Shown: positions 45,581-54,985, counted from the first letter of the stretch. The stretch: 64,000 bases of DNA from Gammaproteobacteria bacterium (GCA_003137095.1 PLET01000063.1:1-64000), one strand, 5' to 3'. Notes: generated by a model from the letters alone, not told the origin. Numbers and translations are program-made.

Positions 45581-46594
45581 TCACGGACAGTCCGGCTCAT
45601 CCTGCAGCGATATGCAGAAGGCGGTGGTGTTGAAGCCGGATCCATAATCGATTTCAAAACCGGCAATCGTCTGGTTGACGTAAAGATCCGACGTGATGAG
45701 CGGCGAGACGATGGCCTCGCCGGCGGCATTCTGGATCGGTGCGCCCGTGTCGTCCACGGGGTTGGACTGCATCCAGAACTGGATGAGCGCCCCCAGGTCG
45801 GTCACCGCGTCCATCGAGCCCCACATGGCCAGCTTCGAGTTGCCGGTGGACAGTGTAGTGGGCGGGACCGCCATCCAGATGGTGTGCCCACCCGTCTGAT
45901 TGAATTTCTGTTTCGGGTTGTCGACGTAGACGGTGTACGTGGTTCCGGCAATCGTCACCTGGGTGCCGTGATTCGCCGCGACCACGGTGCCGTAGTAAGA
46001 GCCGTTGCCCGCCAGCACCTGGTCGCTGATCGCCTGCGTGACCATCAACTGGGTATAGGGATAGTACGCGGTGTACGGCGGATCGTTGGTCTGATGGAAA
46101 TCGGTTTCGATCAGCGCGTCCCAGCGGCTCGCCGGATACACGGCGGGCCCCGTGAAGGCCCAATGCACCATGTCCTTGGTAAGCGCCGTGACGCGTATGC
46201 CCATACCGGACTTCGTGGTCCAGTCGTTCGTGCCCGGGTCGGAGAGCGCGGAGAGCGTCGCGCCGTTCTGCGACCAGCCGCGCTGCACGGATGGCGAGCT
46301 GCCGATGCCGAACCGTTCGGTCGTCGCGGCGGTGGTCACGCCCCAGCAATCGGCGCTGATGGCCCACAGCGACTGACCAGCGGTTCCCGCGTAGTTGTTG
46401 TTCTGAACGGTGTAATTGCCGTACTGCACCCAGCCGTAGCCCGCGGTGGTGTTGAAAGTGCTGTTGCTCTGCTCGCAGACGACCGGCGCCGAACCGGATG
46501 TCGACGCCGAAGCCGGCTGGGTCGAGGAGCTGCAGCCACACAGCATGGCGGCGGCCGCTGACAGCCATGCGAGACCAAAATCGGAGCATGTCAT
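45581..46594 (-). CDS. Lipoprotein paralogous to the C-terminal domain of 38018..40099; possible GH12-like fold
   Basis: Lipobox AAAAMLCGC; YGNYTVQNNNYAGTAGQSLWAISADCWGVTT...RGWSQNGA...YPASRWDALIETDFHQTNDPP...HGTQVTIAGTTYTVYVDNP...GGHTIWM...VQFWMQSNP...EPDCP. Confidence 0.85.
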   Translation of the reverse strand: MTCSDFGLAWLSAAAAMLCGCSSSTQPASASTSGSAPVVCEQSNSTFNTTAGYGWVQYGNYTVQNNNYAGTAGQSLWAISADCWGVTTAATTERFGIGSSPSVQRGWSQNGATLSALSDPGTNDWTTKSGMGIRVTALTKDMVHWAFTGPAVYPASRWDALIETDFHQTNDPPYTAYYPYTQLMVTQAISDQVLAGNGSYYGTVVAANHGTQVTIAGTTYTVYVDNPKQKFNQTGGHTIWMAVPPTTLSTGNSKLAMWGSMDAVTDLGALIQFWMQSNPVDDTGAPIQNAAGEAIVSPLITSDLYVNQTIAGFEIDYGSGFNTTAFCISLQDEPDCP

Positions 46595-46692
46595 CGCTTG
46601 GTTCCCATGGATTGGCGATCTCACAATGCGCTTGGAATCCCTTCGTTCTAATATGTAAAATTGCCGGCGCCATGCCACGCCGACGCCAGACA

Positions 46693-46760
46693 GTGCAAGA
46701 GTCCGGGCATTGCAATATTCCGAGCGTTGCAGGAATCCGCGCATGGCAAGAATCCAGTAT
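46693..46760. repeat. Four degenerate 17-bp tandem repeats
   Basis: GTGCAAGAGTCCGGGCA / TTGCAATATTCCGAGCG / TTGCAGGAATCCGCGCA / TGGCAAGAATCCAGTAT. Confidence 0.6.
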
Positions 46761-46955
46761 CACCGATCCTGCCACGGCGGATTGCCGACCACAATGGCGA
46801 GGAGCGGGCGGATACGAACCCGGGAGACCGCCGAGCGGATGAATTGCGCAAGGAAACCGTGAAGTGGTTTCGCGACGGTGGCGGTGCTTGACGCTAACTT
46901 GCCCCGCACCCGGCAACCCGTCCTTGCCCAGCCACGGACACATGGAAACTCGAAT

Positions 46956-48086
46956 ATGCGCACGGCCATAGTCGGCTGCGGTTTTGTGGCGGACTTCTAC
47001 ATGCAATCGCTGCCTCTGTATCCGGTGCTCGAATTGGCGGCGGTCACGGATCGTGACCCGGTGCGTCTTGCGCAGTTTGCCGGCTTCCATGGCCTGACCT
47101 GCGCGCGCGACTCCCTGGACGGCGTGCTGTCGGATCCGTCCATCGAGCTGGTACTGAATTTGACCAACCCGGACAGTCATTACGAGGTCTCCAAGGCCTG
47201 TCTGCTCGCCGGCAAGCACGTGTATTCCGAGAAGCCGCTCGCGATGCGCATGGAGGAGGCGACCGAACTGCTGGCGCTCGCGCAGTCGCGCGGATTGCAG
47301 ATCGCATCGGCTCCCTGCAATGTGCTCGGGGAAACGGCACAGACCGTCTGGAAGGCGCTGCGCGAGCGGCGCATCGGCGACATCAAACTCGTCTACGCGG
47401 AATTGGACGACGGCATGGTGTTTCACATGCCGTACCGGAAGTGGTTCAGCGCATCGGGCCGCCAATGGCCCTACAAGGATGAGTTCGAGGTCGGCTGTAC
47501 GCTCGAGCATGCCGGTTATTACGTGACCTGGATGACGGCATTCTTCGGGCCCGCCGCGTCGGTGACGGCCTTCGCTTCCTGCCTGTACCCGGACAAGCTC
47601 ACCGACGTGCCGCTGGATCGCGACGCACCGGATCTGTCGGTGGCCTGCATTCAGTTCGAATCCGGGGTGGTGTGCCGCCTGACTTGCACCATCATCGCCC
47701 AGGAGGATCACCGCCTGCGGATGTTCGGCGACAGGGGCATCCTGTCGGTCGAGGATTGCTGGAATTATCACTCGCCGGTGGTCATCAAGCGGATGTTCAA
47801 CATCCGGCGCAGGACGATCATCGAGCCCATCGGCAGGCGCTACCCGCTGGTCAGGATCCAGGGCACCCGGCAGTCGGCGCGCGGATCCAACAAGATGCAA
47901 TTCTGCCGCGGGCCCGCCGAGATGGCGTCTGCGGTGCAGGAGCGGCGCCAATCGCGGCTGCCCGCCGATTTCTGCCTGCACAACAATGAAATCGTGCTGG
48001 CCATTCAAAACGCCACGGAGAACGGATCGACCCATCGGTTGCGCACGTCCTTCAAGGCCGCGCCGCAGCCCATGCTGATTCTTTGA
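46956..48086 (+). CDS. Gfo/Idh/MocA family oxidoreductase
   Basis: MRTAIVGCGFVADFYMQSLPLYPVLELAAVTDRDPVRLAQFAGFHG...LVLNLTNPDSHYEVSKACLLAGKHVYSEKPLAMRMEEA. Confidence 0.95.
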   Translation: MRTAIVGCGFVADFYMQSLPLYPVLELAAVTDRDPVRLAQFAGFHGLTCARDSLDGVLSDPSIELVLNLTNPDSHYEVSKACLLAGKHVYSEKPLAMRMEEATELLALAQSRGLQIASAPCNVLGETAQTVWKALRERRIGDIKLVYAELDDGMVFHMPYRKWFSASGRQWPYKDEFEVGCTLEHAGYYVTWMTAFFGPAASVTAFASCLYPDKLTDVPLDRDAPDLSVACIQFESGVVCRLTCTIIAQEDHRLRMFGDRGILSVEDCWNYHSPVVIKRMFNIRRRTIIEPIGRRYPLVRIQGTRQSARGSNKMQFCRGPAEMASAVQERRQSRLPADFCLHNNEIVLAIQNATENGSTHRLRTSFKAAPQPMLIL

Positions 48087-48106
48087 CCTGAATTATCGCC
48101 TTCCAC

Positions 48107-48126
48107 TTAACATAATTAGTTCCCCG
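48107..48126 (+). promoter_or_regulatory. Motif TTAACATAATTA-N1-TTCCCCG, shared with 19243-19266
   Basis: Sequence comparison within the window. Confidence 0.45.
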
Positions 48127-48271
48127 TCGTTCGAAACATGAAGCACTGCCGAGCGCGCCGCGAGCCGGCGTGGAAATAAGGCCACCGCATTATGTTCATG
48201 TCGCTCCACTAACGCCGAATGCTCTTTATCATCAACGGCTGGAAATTCATTCACCGCAACGGGTTCCATTC

Positions 48272-49984
48272 ATGACAACGCCATTTCGCAAACTCACGCC
48301 GGCCATGCTGGTCTTTGCCTGGTTTATCGCCCCCGCCACCGGCCACGCAGCCGCGGCGGCGTGCGCGACGAGCGCCGCCAGCCTGAAAGGATGGTACGGG
48401 GTGCTGGTCTCCGGCAACACCCTCGCCGCCAACGGCACGAATGCGGATACGAAATACCTGGCCGGCTCCCTCTACTTCGACGGCGTGAGCGCGGTGAGCG
48501 GCGCCAACATGTACGGCGCCTACGGCGTCGATTCCACCGTCACCGGCACCTACGGCGTCAACGCCGACTGCACGCTCACCATCGACTTGACGCTGACCCC
48601 GATAGTCACCGTCGCCGCCGCGACGGCCGCGGCCACCACCGGCACGACGTCCACGTATACCGTCGCCGTCAAGGCCAGCGGCGAGGCGGTGGGCATCGAA
48701 ACCGACGCGAGCGCGGTGGCGAAGATCGACCTGAAGCCGCAGACCGGCTCGAACGGCACGAATTTCACCCAGGCCAGCATGAACGGCTCGTTCGTGGCGG
48801 CCTGCTACGGCCCCTTCTACGCCTACAGCGACCTGAACGTGGCGACCTTCGCCAACGGCACGGGCAGCGGCGTCGATCCCTACGAGAACACCGGATCGTT
48901 CCTGGTCGACGGCAACCCCTATACCGTCACCTATACCGTCAATCCGGACGGCACCTTCGTGGGCGTCGCCGACATCACCGACGCCACCTTGTTTTTCAAC
49001 TTTTACGGCGTGATCTCCAACTCGGGCAGCCAGGTGCAGTATTTCTATCTCAACAACCTGGGCAATGCGCCTGCCTCGAACACGGATGCGATCGAATCCT
49101 GTTCGGGCATCTCGACGGCCGCGCCCGTGGTGGTCACTCCGCCGGGGACCCAGACCATCACCTTCAACGCGATCGCGAGCCAAACCGTGGGAACGGTATT
49201 GCCGCTGAGCGCCACGGCGAGTTCGGGATTGGCGGTGGCGTTCGCCGCGTCGCCTCAGACGGTGTGCATGGTGGCGGGCACCTCGGCATCGATGGTCGGC
49301 GCGGGCACCTGCACCATCGTCGCCACTCAGCCGGGCAACGGCACCACGGTGGCGGCCGCCACGCCGGTGTCGCAATCCTTCATGGTCAACGCCGTGGAAT
49401 CGAGCCAGAGCATCACCTTCGGCGCGATCGCCAGCCAGAAGGCGGGTACGAGCCTGGCACTGAAGGCCACGGCGAGTTCGGGACTGACTGTGGCTTTCGC
49501 CTCGAACACGCCGTCGGTGTGCACGGTGTCGGGCACCTCGGCAGCGCTGAACGCGCCGGGCACCTGCACCATCGTCGCTTCGCAAGCGGGCAACGGCACC
49601 ACGATCAGCGCGGCCACCCCGGTGTCGCAGTCCTTCATGGTCACCGCGGCGCCGTCGTTCGCGCTCTCGAGCAGCGCCGCGAGCGTCTCGGTGACGCCGC
49701 CGATTTGCATCCTCGCCTTCTGCTTCGGGGGCATCAACGCGACCGACACCTTGACGGTGACGCCGGCCAACGGCTTCACGGGCTCGGTGTCCTTTGCGGT
49801 GAGCGGCCTGCCCAGCGGCGTGACTGCATCCTTCAGCCCGGCCACGGTGTCCGGCTCCGGATCGACGCGACTGACCCTGACGCCGTCGAGCACGACCGCG
49901 AAGACCGGCAGCACGTCGCTGACGATCTCGGCCACCTCGTCCTCGGCCGCGTCCGAGTCGGTGAAGGTGACGCTGAGCTACTAG
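48272..49984 (+). CDS. Secreted hypothetical protein with tandem Ig-like repeats
   Basis: Signal peptide MTTPFRKLTPAMLVFAWFIAPATGHAAAA; repeats QTITFNAIASQTVGT... / QSITFGAIASQKAGT... Confidence 0.85.
   Translation: MTTPFRKLTPAMLVFAWFIAPATGHAAAAACATSAASLKGWYGVLVSGNTLAANGTNADTKYLAGSLYFDGVSAVSGANMYGAYGVDSTVTGTYGVNADCTLTIDLTLTPIVTVAAATAAATTGTTSTYTVAVKASGEAVGIETDASAVAKIDLKPQTGSNGTNFTQASMNGSFVAACYGPFYAYSDLNVATFANGTGSGVDPYENTGSFLVDGNPYTVTYTVNPDGTFVGVADITDATLFFNFYGVISNSGSQVQYFYLNNLGNAPASNTDAIESCSGISTAAPVVVTPPGTQTITFNAIASQTVGTVLPLSATASSGLAVAFAASPQTVCMVAGTSASMVGAGTCTIVATQPGNGTTVAAATPVSQSFMVNAVESSQSITFGAIASQKAGTSLALKATASSGLTVAFASNTPSVCTVSGTSAALNAPGTCTIVASQAGNGTTISAATPVSQSFMVTAAPSFALSSSAASVSVTPPICILAFCFGGINATDTLTVTPANGFTGSVSFAVSGLPSGVTASFSPATVSGSGSTRLTLTPSSTTAKTGSTSLTISATSSSAASESVKVTLSY
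49151..49650 (+). repeat. Two ~255-bp tandem coding repeats (Ig-like)
   Basis: Second copy starts at ~49406 with high nucleotide similarity. Confidence 0.8.
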
Positions 49985-50150
49985 TCATCCGGCCCAGGGT
50001 TATCCGGCCCAGGCGGCGCGATCGGCACCGGCCGTTCGCGCCGCGCGGTCCCGGGGGGCTTGGCGCCGGGCGACCCGGGCTCCGCAGGGAGTATCCGGGC
50101 GCCGCCGGCTAGCCCACGCCGGGGGCATTCCGATCAGGACGGCACAAAAT

Positions 50151-51593
50151 TTGCTGGACAGGCGCAAGTTGTTGGGTGCGGCCGCCGCAACCGTGCTGGC
50201 CGGCATGAGCCCGCTTGGTGCGGCCGCCACCCTGGCGGACCCGGCACGTCCCCCGCGCCGTCCGCCCGCGACACAGCGTCGCGTCACCAGCCCGGCCGTG
50301 GAGGCCGAAATCCGCCGGGTCACGCGCCTGGTGGGCAATCCGGAACTCGCCTGGCTGTTCGAGAACTGCTACCCGAATGTGCTCGACACGACGGTGACCT
50401 TGCAGGAGCGCGACGGCCGGCCCGACACCTTCGTGATCACCGGCGACATCCCGGCGCTGTGGCTGCGGGACTCGTCCGCGCAGGTCTGGCCGTACCTGCC
50501 GCTGGCCGCTTCCGATCCGGTGCTGCGCCGGGTATTTCGCGGGCTGATCCACCGGCATGCCCTGTGCATCCTGATCGATCCGTACGCGAACGCATTCCTG
50601 GAGGACCCGAACTCCACGCGGCCGTTGTCCTGGGCGCTGCACGACGACACCGTCATGAAGCCGGGCGTCGCGGAACGCAAATGGGAGGTCGATTCGCTGT
50701 GCCATCCGATCCGCCTCGCGCATGGCTACTGGCGGGCCACGGGCGATACCGCGCCCTATGATTCGCAGTGGCGCGCGGCGATGGCGAAGGTGCCATCCAC
50801 CCTGCGTGAGCAGCAGCGGCTCGCGGGTCCCGGGCCGTATCGATTCCAGCGCACCAGCGGCACACCGCTCGACACCCTGGCTCTGGACGGATACGGCGCG
50901 CCCACCCGCAAGGTCGGCCTCATCCATTCCATGTTCCGTCCTTCCGACGACGCCTGCACGTATCCGTTCCTGATTCCTGCCAACTGGTTCGCCGCGGTCA
51001 GCCTGCGGCAACTGGCCGACATGGCGCGCGACATCCACGCCGACGCCGGCTTTGCGCGCGAGTGCCTGCTGCTGGCGCGCGAAATCGAGCTGGCCATCGA
51101 GGCGCATGGGCTGATCCCACAGTCTCAGGGAACCGCCGTTTACGCCTACGAATGCGACGGTTTCGGCAATCAGCTCTTCATTGATGACGCCAACGTCCCA
51201 GGGTTGCTTGGCCTGCCGTATCTGGGCTGCTGTCGGCGGGACGATCCGCGCTACCTCAGCACGCGCGCCAAGGTGTTGAGCGATGACAATCCCTATTTTT
51301 TCAGGGGCCGTGCGGCCGAAGGCATCGGCGGCCCGCATGTCGGACTCGGCATGATCTGGCCGATTGGCATCATGATCCGCGCGCTGACGAGCGATCAAGC
51401 GGTGGAGACCGGCCGCTGCCTCGCCTGGCTGCGCAACACGCATGCGGGCACCGGCTTCATGCACGAAGCCTTCGATCAGGACCAACCCGCACACTTCACG
51501 CGCGCGTGGTTTGCCTGGGCGAATGCACTGTTCGGCGAGCTCATTCTGGACTCGAGCCGGCGATTCCCGAGCCTTCTGGCGGGCAATTCTTGA
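50151..51593 (+). CDS. Glycoside hydrolase family 125 (exo-alpha-1,6-mannosidase-like), TTG start, Tat-like signal
   Basis: LDRRKLLGAAAATVLAG; FVITGDIPALWLRDSSAQVWPYLPLAA...MKPGVAERKWEVDSLCHPIRLAHGYW...GLIHSMFRPSDDACTYPFLIPANWFA...FIDDANVPGLLGLPYLG. Confidence 0.9.
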   Translation: MLDRRKLLGAAAATVLAGMSPLGAAATLADPARPPRRPPATQRRVTSPAVEAEIRRVTRLVGNPELAWLFENCYPNVLDTTVTLQERDGRPDTFVITGDIPALWLRDSSAQVWPYLPLAASDPVLRRVFRGLIHRHALCILIDPYANAFLEDPNSTRPLSWALHDDTVMKPGVAERKWEVDSLCHPIRLAHGYWRATGDTAPYDSQWRAAMAKVPSTLREQQRLAGPGPYRFQRTSGTPLDTLALDGYGAPTRKVGLIHSMFRPSDDACTYPFLIPANWFAAVSLRQLADMARDIHADAGFARECLLLAREIELAIEAHGLIPQSQGTAVYAYECDGFGNQLFIDDANVPGLLGLPYLGCCRRDDPRYLSTRAKVLSDDNPYFFRGRAAEGIGGPHVGLGMIWPIGIMIRALTSDQAVETGRCLAWLRNTHAGTGFMHEAFDQDQPAHFTRAWFAWANALFGELILDSSRRFPSLLAGNS

Positions 51594-51672
51594 GATCCGG
51601 CGCTACCATCCAACCGCCGAATCGCGGAAAAATCGATGCCCCGGGGCCAACCCGGGCCCGGAGGGAGGCAAT

Positions 51673-53499
51673 ATGGCTGGTCATCCACAGGTTCATCGCA
51701 TCTGCCCGCTGCTGATGGCGGCGCTCGGTTTGGGCTCGCCGCTGCGGGCCCTGACCGCAGAGTCCTATCACGCCAGCGATCAGACGATGGCCGGCACCAC
51801 CGTCGTGCTGACGGGCCACGATCTGTCGATCGAACAGCTCGTCGCCATCGCGCGCCATGGCGCCAAGGTGCAGCTCTCCGCGGAGGCGCGGCAGGCGGCG
51901 GCCGATTCGTTCGGCTTGATTCTCGAGGCGCAGGCCGAAGGCGTGCCGGTGTACCTGTTCAACCGGTCGCCGGGATCCGGGCGGGAGAACGTGTCGCTCA
52001 AGGGCGATCCGGGTTCGCCGGAATTCCAGGCCGAGCTGGAGCGTCGATGGGCTGCGCCGGGCTTCAGCGAGGGCGGATTCGGCGGGGAGGTTCCCGACGA
52101 GGAGGTGGGTCGGGCGATGCTCGCCGTCGACCTGAACAACATGCGCTATCTCGCGGCCAGCGCCGGCTACGTGCAGGGAATCATCGACCTTCTCAATGCC
52201 GGTGTGACGCCTGCCGTGTACTGGCGCGGTGCCATCGGCGAGGCCGATTTCGTGCCGACCGGTACGGTGCTTAGGGGCCGCGGCGCCGCCTATTACAAGG
52301 GTGTCCGACTGCCGGCGGCCGAGGCGCTGCGCAAGGCCGGACTCAAGCCCGTCCATTTCGAGGGGGCCGATGCCAACCTCCTCACCACCAGCGCTTTGAC
52401 GGCCGGCTATGCGGCGTTGCTCGTCCATGATGTCCGCCGGCTGATCGAATGGCATGACCTGATCTGGGCGCTGGATCTACTCGCCATGAACGGCAGCATT
52501 GCGCCGTTGTCGATGCCGGTGCAGGCCACCCGTCCGTTCGTTTGGGCCAATTACGCCGCCGCCCGGACGCTCGACATGCTGAAGGGCAGCTATGTGTTCA
52601 ATGGCGAGTACCGCATCATCCAGGATCCGGAGAGCCTGCGGGCGACGGTGTGGCGCGATGCCGGGCTCTGGCAGGCCTGGGCGCGTCTGCGCGACAGCAC
52701 GCTCATCCAGATGAATTCGACGGATCACAATCCGACCGTGCGGCCGGATGTGTCGCCCGGGGATTCCTGGGAACTCGCGACGCCGCAGCTGATGAAATAC
52801 TTCGTGCGGGGCGGCCGGTACAGCAACGGCAAGCACGGTTTCATCTTTTCGAACTCGGATTGGGATCCTTATCCGCTGCTCGACGATGTCGAGGCGCTGC
52901 CCATCGCCCTGCAGAATCTGATGGTGGTGGTCGTGCAGCGCCTGCACCGATTCGAGGATACGTTCTTCACGGTCACCGATCCCCGAGCGGTGCTCAAGGC
53001 GCATGGCGGCACCGATGGGATCAGCGGCGCCGGCGGCGGGGGCGGCGGAGCGATCGCGGACGCGCTCTGGCAGGAACTCAAGCCGCTCGCCAATCCGGTG
53101 CCACCGGACGGCGTGACGGCCGACAAGGGCGTCGGCGACATCGATGCCGTTCCCATGCTCAAGCTCGTGCGGCTGCACCAGGCGATCGAGGTGTCCCGCG
53201 ACATCCTGGGCCAGGATTTGCTCAACGCCGCCGCCTGGTTGGACATCCGCAAGCTGGAGGACCCGACGCGCGATTTTGGCGCCGCGCCGACGGCGGCGTG
53301 GAGGGCGCTCAGGACCATCATCCCATTCCGGCGCGATCCATCCGCCGCGCCGCCGGCAGAGTCCAGCGGCACCCGGATCAGCGCCTTCATCGCCGCGACG
53401 CCCGCCTCGAGCTTTTATGCGCCGACCGCCGCCATGCCCGGCGGCGACGAGGTCAGGCCGCCCCTGGCCGAGACGCCGCAGGCCAAAGTGAGCCGCTGA
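51673..53499 (+). CDS. Secreted histidine/aromatic ammonia-lyase superfamily homologue apparently lacking the MIO triad
   Basis: Signal peptide; VVLTGHDLSIEQLVAIARHGAKVQLSAEAR (HAL N-term); LLNAGVTPAVYWRGAIGEADFVPTGTVLRGRGAAYYKGVRLPAAEALRKAGL (MIO region, no ASG); IIQDPESLRAT; MNSTDHNPTV; RYSNGKHGF. Confidence 0.8.
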   Translation: MAGHPQVHRICPLLMAALGLGSPLRALTAESYHASDQTMAGTTVVLTGHDLSIEQLVAIARHGAKVQLSAEARQAAADSFGLILEAQAEGVPVYLFNRSPGSGRENVSLKGDPGSPEFQAELERRWAAPGFSEGGFGGEVPDEEVGRAMLAVDLNNMRYLAASAGYVQGIIDLLNAGVTPAVYWRGAIGEADFVPTGTVLRGRGAAYYKGVRLPAAEALRKAGLKPVHFEGADANLLTTSALTAGYAALLVHDVRRLIEWHDLIWALDLLAMNGSIAPLSMPVQATRPFVWANYAAARTLDMLKGSYVFNGEYRIIQDPESLRATVWRDAGLWQAWARLRDSTLIQMNSTDHNPTVRPDVSPGDSWELATPQLMKYFVRGGRYSNGKHGFIFSNSDWDPYPLLDDVEALPIALQNLMVVVVQRLHRFEDTFFTVTDPRAVLKAHGGTDGISGAGGGGGGAIADALWQELKPLANPVPPDGVTADKGVGDIDAVPMLKLVRLHQAIEVSRDILGQDLLNAAAWLDIRKLEDPTRDFGAAPTAAWRALRTIIPFRRDPSAAPPAESSGTRISAFIAATPASSFYAPTAAMPGGDEVRPPLAETPQAKVSR

Positions 53500-53519
53500 G
53501 TGCGCGCATCCATGCCGTC

Positions 53520-54425
53520 ATGATCAGCACCGAGTCCTTGGGGGCGTTCCGCCGCATGCCGGCGCTGATCTTGGGCGCGCTGCTGGCAACGTGGTTGATC
53601 TGGGGATCGACCTACCTGGTGATCCGCTTCGCGCTGGCGGGATTCCCGCCCTTCTTCATGATGACCACGCGGTTCTTCTGTGCCGGAGGACTGTTGTTCG
53701 CCTGGCAATTGGCGCGTGGCGCGAAGTGGCCGACCCGGGTGCAATGGCGAAATGCCCTGCTCGTCGGCACGCTGATGCTCGGCGGCGGGATGGGCGGCAC
53801 GGCCTTTGCCGAACAGACCATCGCCTCGGGCCTGGTCGTCCTGTTCATCGCCGTGATCCCGCTGCTGCTGATCGTGATCAACCTGGCGTTCGCAATCCAT
53901 CCGCCGCGCAGAGAATTGACGGCGGTCTGCGTCGGCGTCGCCGGAATCCTCATGCTCACCCAGGGGGCGAGCTTGCGCGCCTCACCGAAGGGACTCATCG
54001 CCATGTCGCTCGCCTGCAGCGGTTGGTCATTGGGCAGCGTATTGAGCCGGCGTGGCTTCGAACTGGCGCCCGGCGCCATCGGGTTTGCCACGGAAATGCT
54101 GTGCGGCGGCCTGGCGCTGATGCTCATGTCGGCATTGGCGCACGAATCCTGGCAGTTGCCGGCACAACCGGGCGTCTGGCTGGCCTGGTCATACCTGGTC
54201 GTGTTCGGATCGCTGATCGCCTTCAGCGCCTACATGCTGCTGCTGGCGCGCACCTCGATGAGCGTTGCGGCGAGCTACACCCTGGTCAATCCCGTGGTGG
54301 CGCTGTTTCTCGGCGTGACGCTGGGCCACGAAACGGTGACGGCGTGGGAATGGTGCGCATCCGCCGTGGTGATGATGGGCGTGGTGATCCTGTTCACGGG
54401 CAGGCCGGCGCAGGGCTCTACTTGA
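53520..54425 (+). CDS. EamA/DMT family exporter (YedA-like)
   Basis: LLATWLIWGSTYLVIRFALAGFPPFFMMTTRFFCAGGLLFAWQLARG...SYTLVNPVVALFLGVTLGHE. Confidence 0.93.
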   Translation: MISTESLGAFRRMPALILGALLATWLIWGSTYLVIRFALAGFPPFFMMTTRFFCAGGLLFAWQLARGAKWPTRVQWRNALLVGTLMLGGGMGGTAFAEQTIASGLVVLFIAVIPLLLIVINLAFAIHPPRRELTAVCVGVAGILMLTQGASLRASPKGLIAMSLACSGWSLGSVLSRRGFELAPGAIGFATEMLCGGLALMLMSALAHESWQLPAQPGVWLAWSYLVVFGSLIAFSAYMLLLARTSMSVAASYTLVNPVVALFLGVTLGHETVTAWEWCASAVVMMGVVILFTGRPAQGST

Positions 54426-54954
54426 TGGCGTTGATGGCGGCCACACCCGCCTTGCAGGCTATTTCGTCCTGGGATCCGGCGCCCCCGGAGCAGCCGATGG
54501 CGCCGATCAGCTTGCCGGCCTCGATGAGCGGTATGCCGCCGCGCGCGGCGATCACCCCGTCGATCGAGAGCACGTAATGGTTCTGTTTGAGCTGGACAGC
54601 GTCCTCGTAGACCTTGGTTTCGCGGCGGAAAGCGGCCGCGGCGCGCGCCTTGTGTTCGGCAATCTGGACCGAGGCCAGCTGCGCGCCGTCCATGCGCTGA
54701 AAGGCCACCAGGTTGGCGCCGGAGTCCACCACCGCCACGTTGAGCTTCCAACCGTGCTGCCGCGCTTCGGCGACCGCCGCGCCAATGGCGCGTAGCGCGC
54801 GTTCGAGCGATATTGGCGCCCCATAGGGGATGTCGAAGGGCAACGCCTCCGGAACGACGTCGAGCGGATTGGCGGGCGGCGTCTGCGCGTGTCCGCAGAT
54901 GCCGACGCACAGTGCGCCGACGGCCAGTGTCGTGCAAATCAGCAATGAACGCAT
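54418..54954 (-). CDS. GlcG/HbpS family heme-binding-like protein
   Basis: AVAEARQHGWKLNVAVVDSGANLVAFQRMDGAQLASVQIAEHKARAAAAFRRET...GGIPLIEAGKLIGAIGCSGG. Confidence 0.93.
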   Translation of the reverse strand: MRSLLICTTLAVGALCVGICGHAQTPPANPLDVVPEALPFDIPYGAPISLERALRAIGAAVAEARQHGWKLNVAVVDSGANLVAFQRMDGAQLASVQIAEHKARAAAAFRRETKVYEDAVQLKQNHYVLSIDGVIAARGGIPLIEAGKLIGAIGCSGGAGSQDEIACKAGVAAINAIK

Positions 54955-54985
54955 GGCGAATCCCCCTTGGCGTTGTATGCCAAGC

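Noticed and set aside
46693-46760. CRISPR array or plasmid-type iteron origin
   Set aside because: Units are contiguous, degenerate and too short for CRISPR; no rep or cas gene nearby.
45654-48035. 793-aa minus-strand ORF spanning the lipoprotein and Gfo/Idh/MocA region
   Set aside because: Overlaps two well-supported genes in other frames; composition is Arg/His/Gly-rich with no recognisable domain.
48361-50112. Long overlapping ORFs (plus 583 aa; minus 444 aa at 48251-49585) across the Ig-like protein gene
   Set aside because: Arise from codon bias and repeats of the real gene; low-complexity Arg/His/Gly translations.
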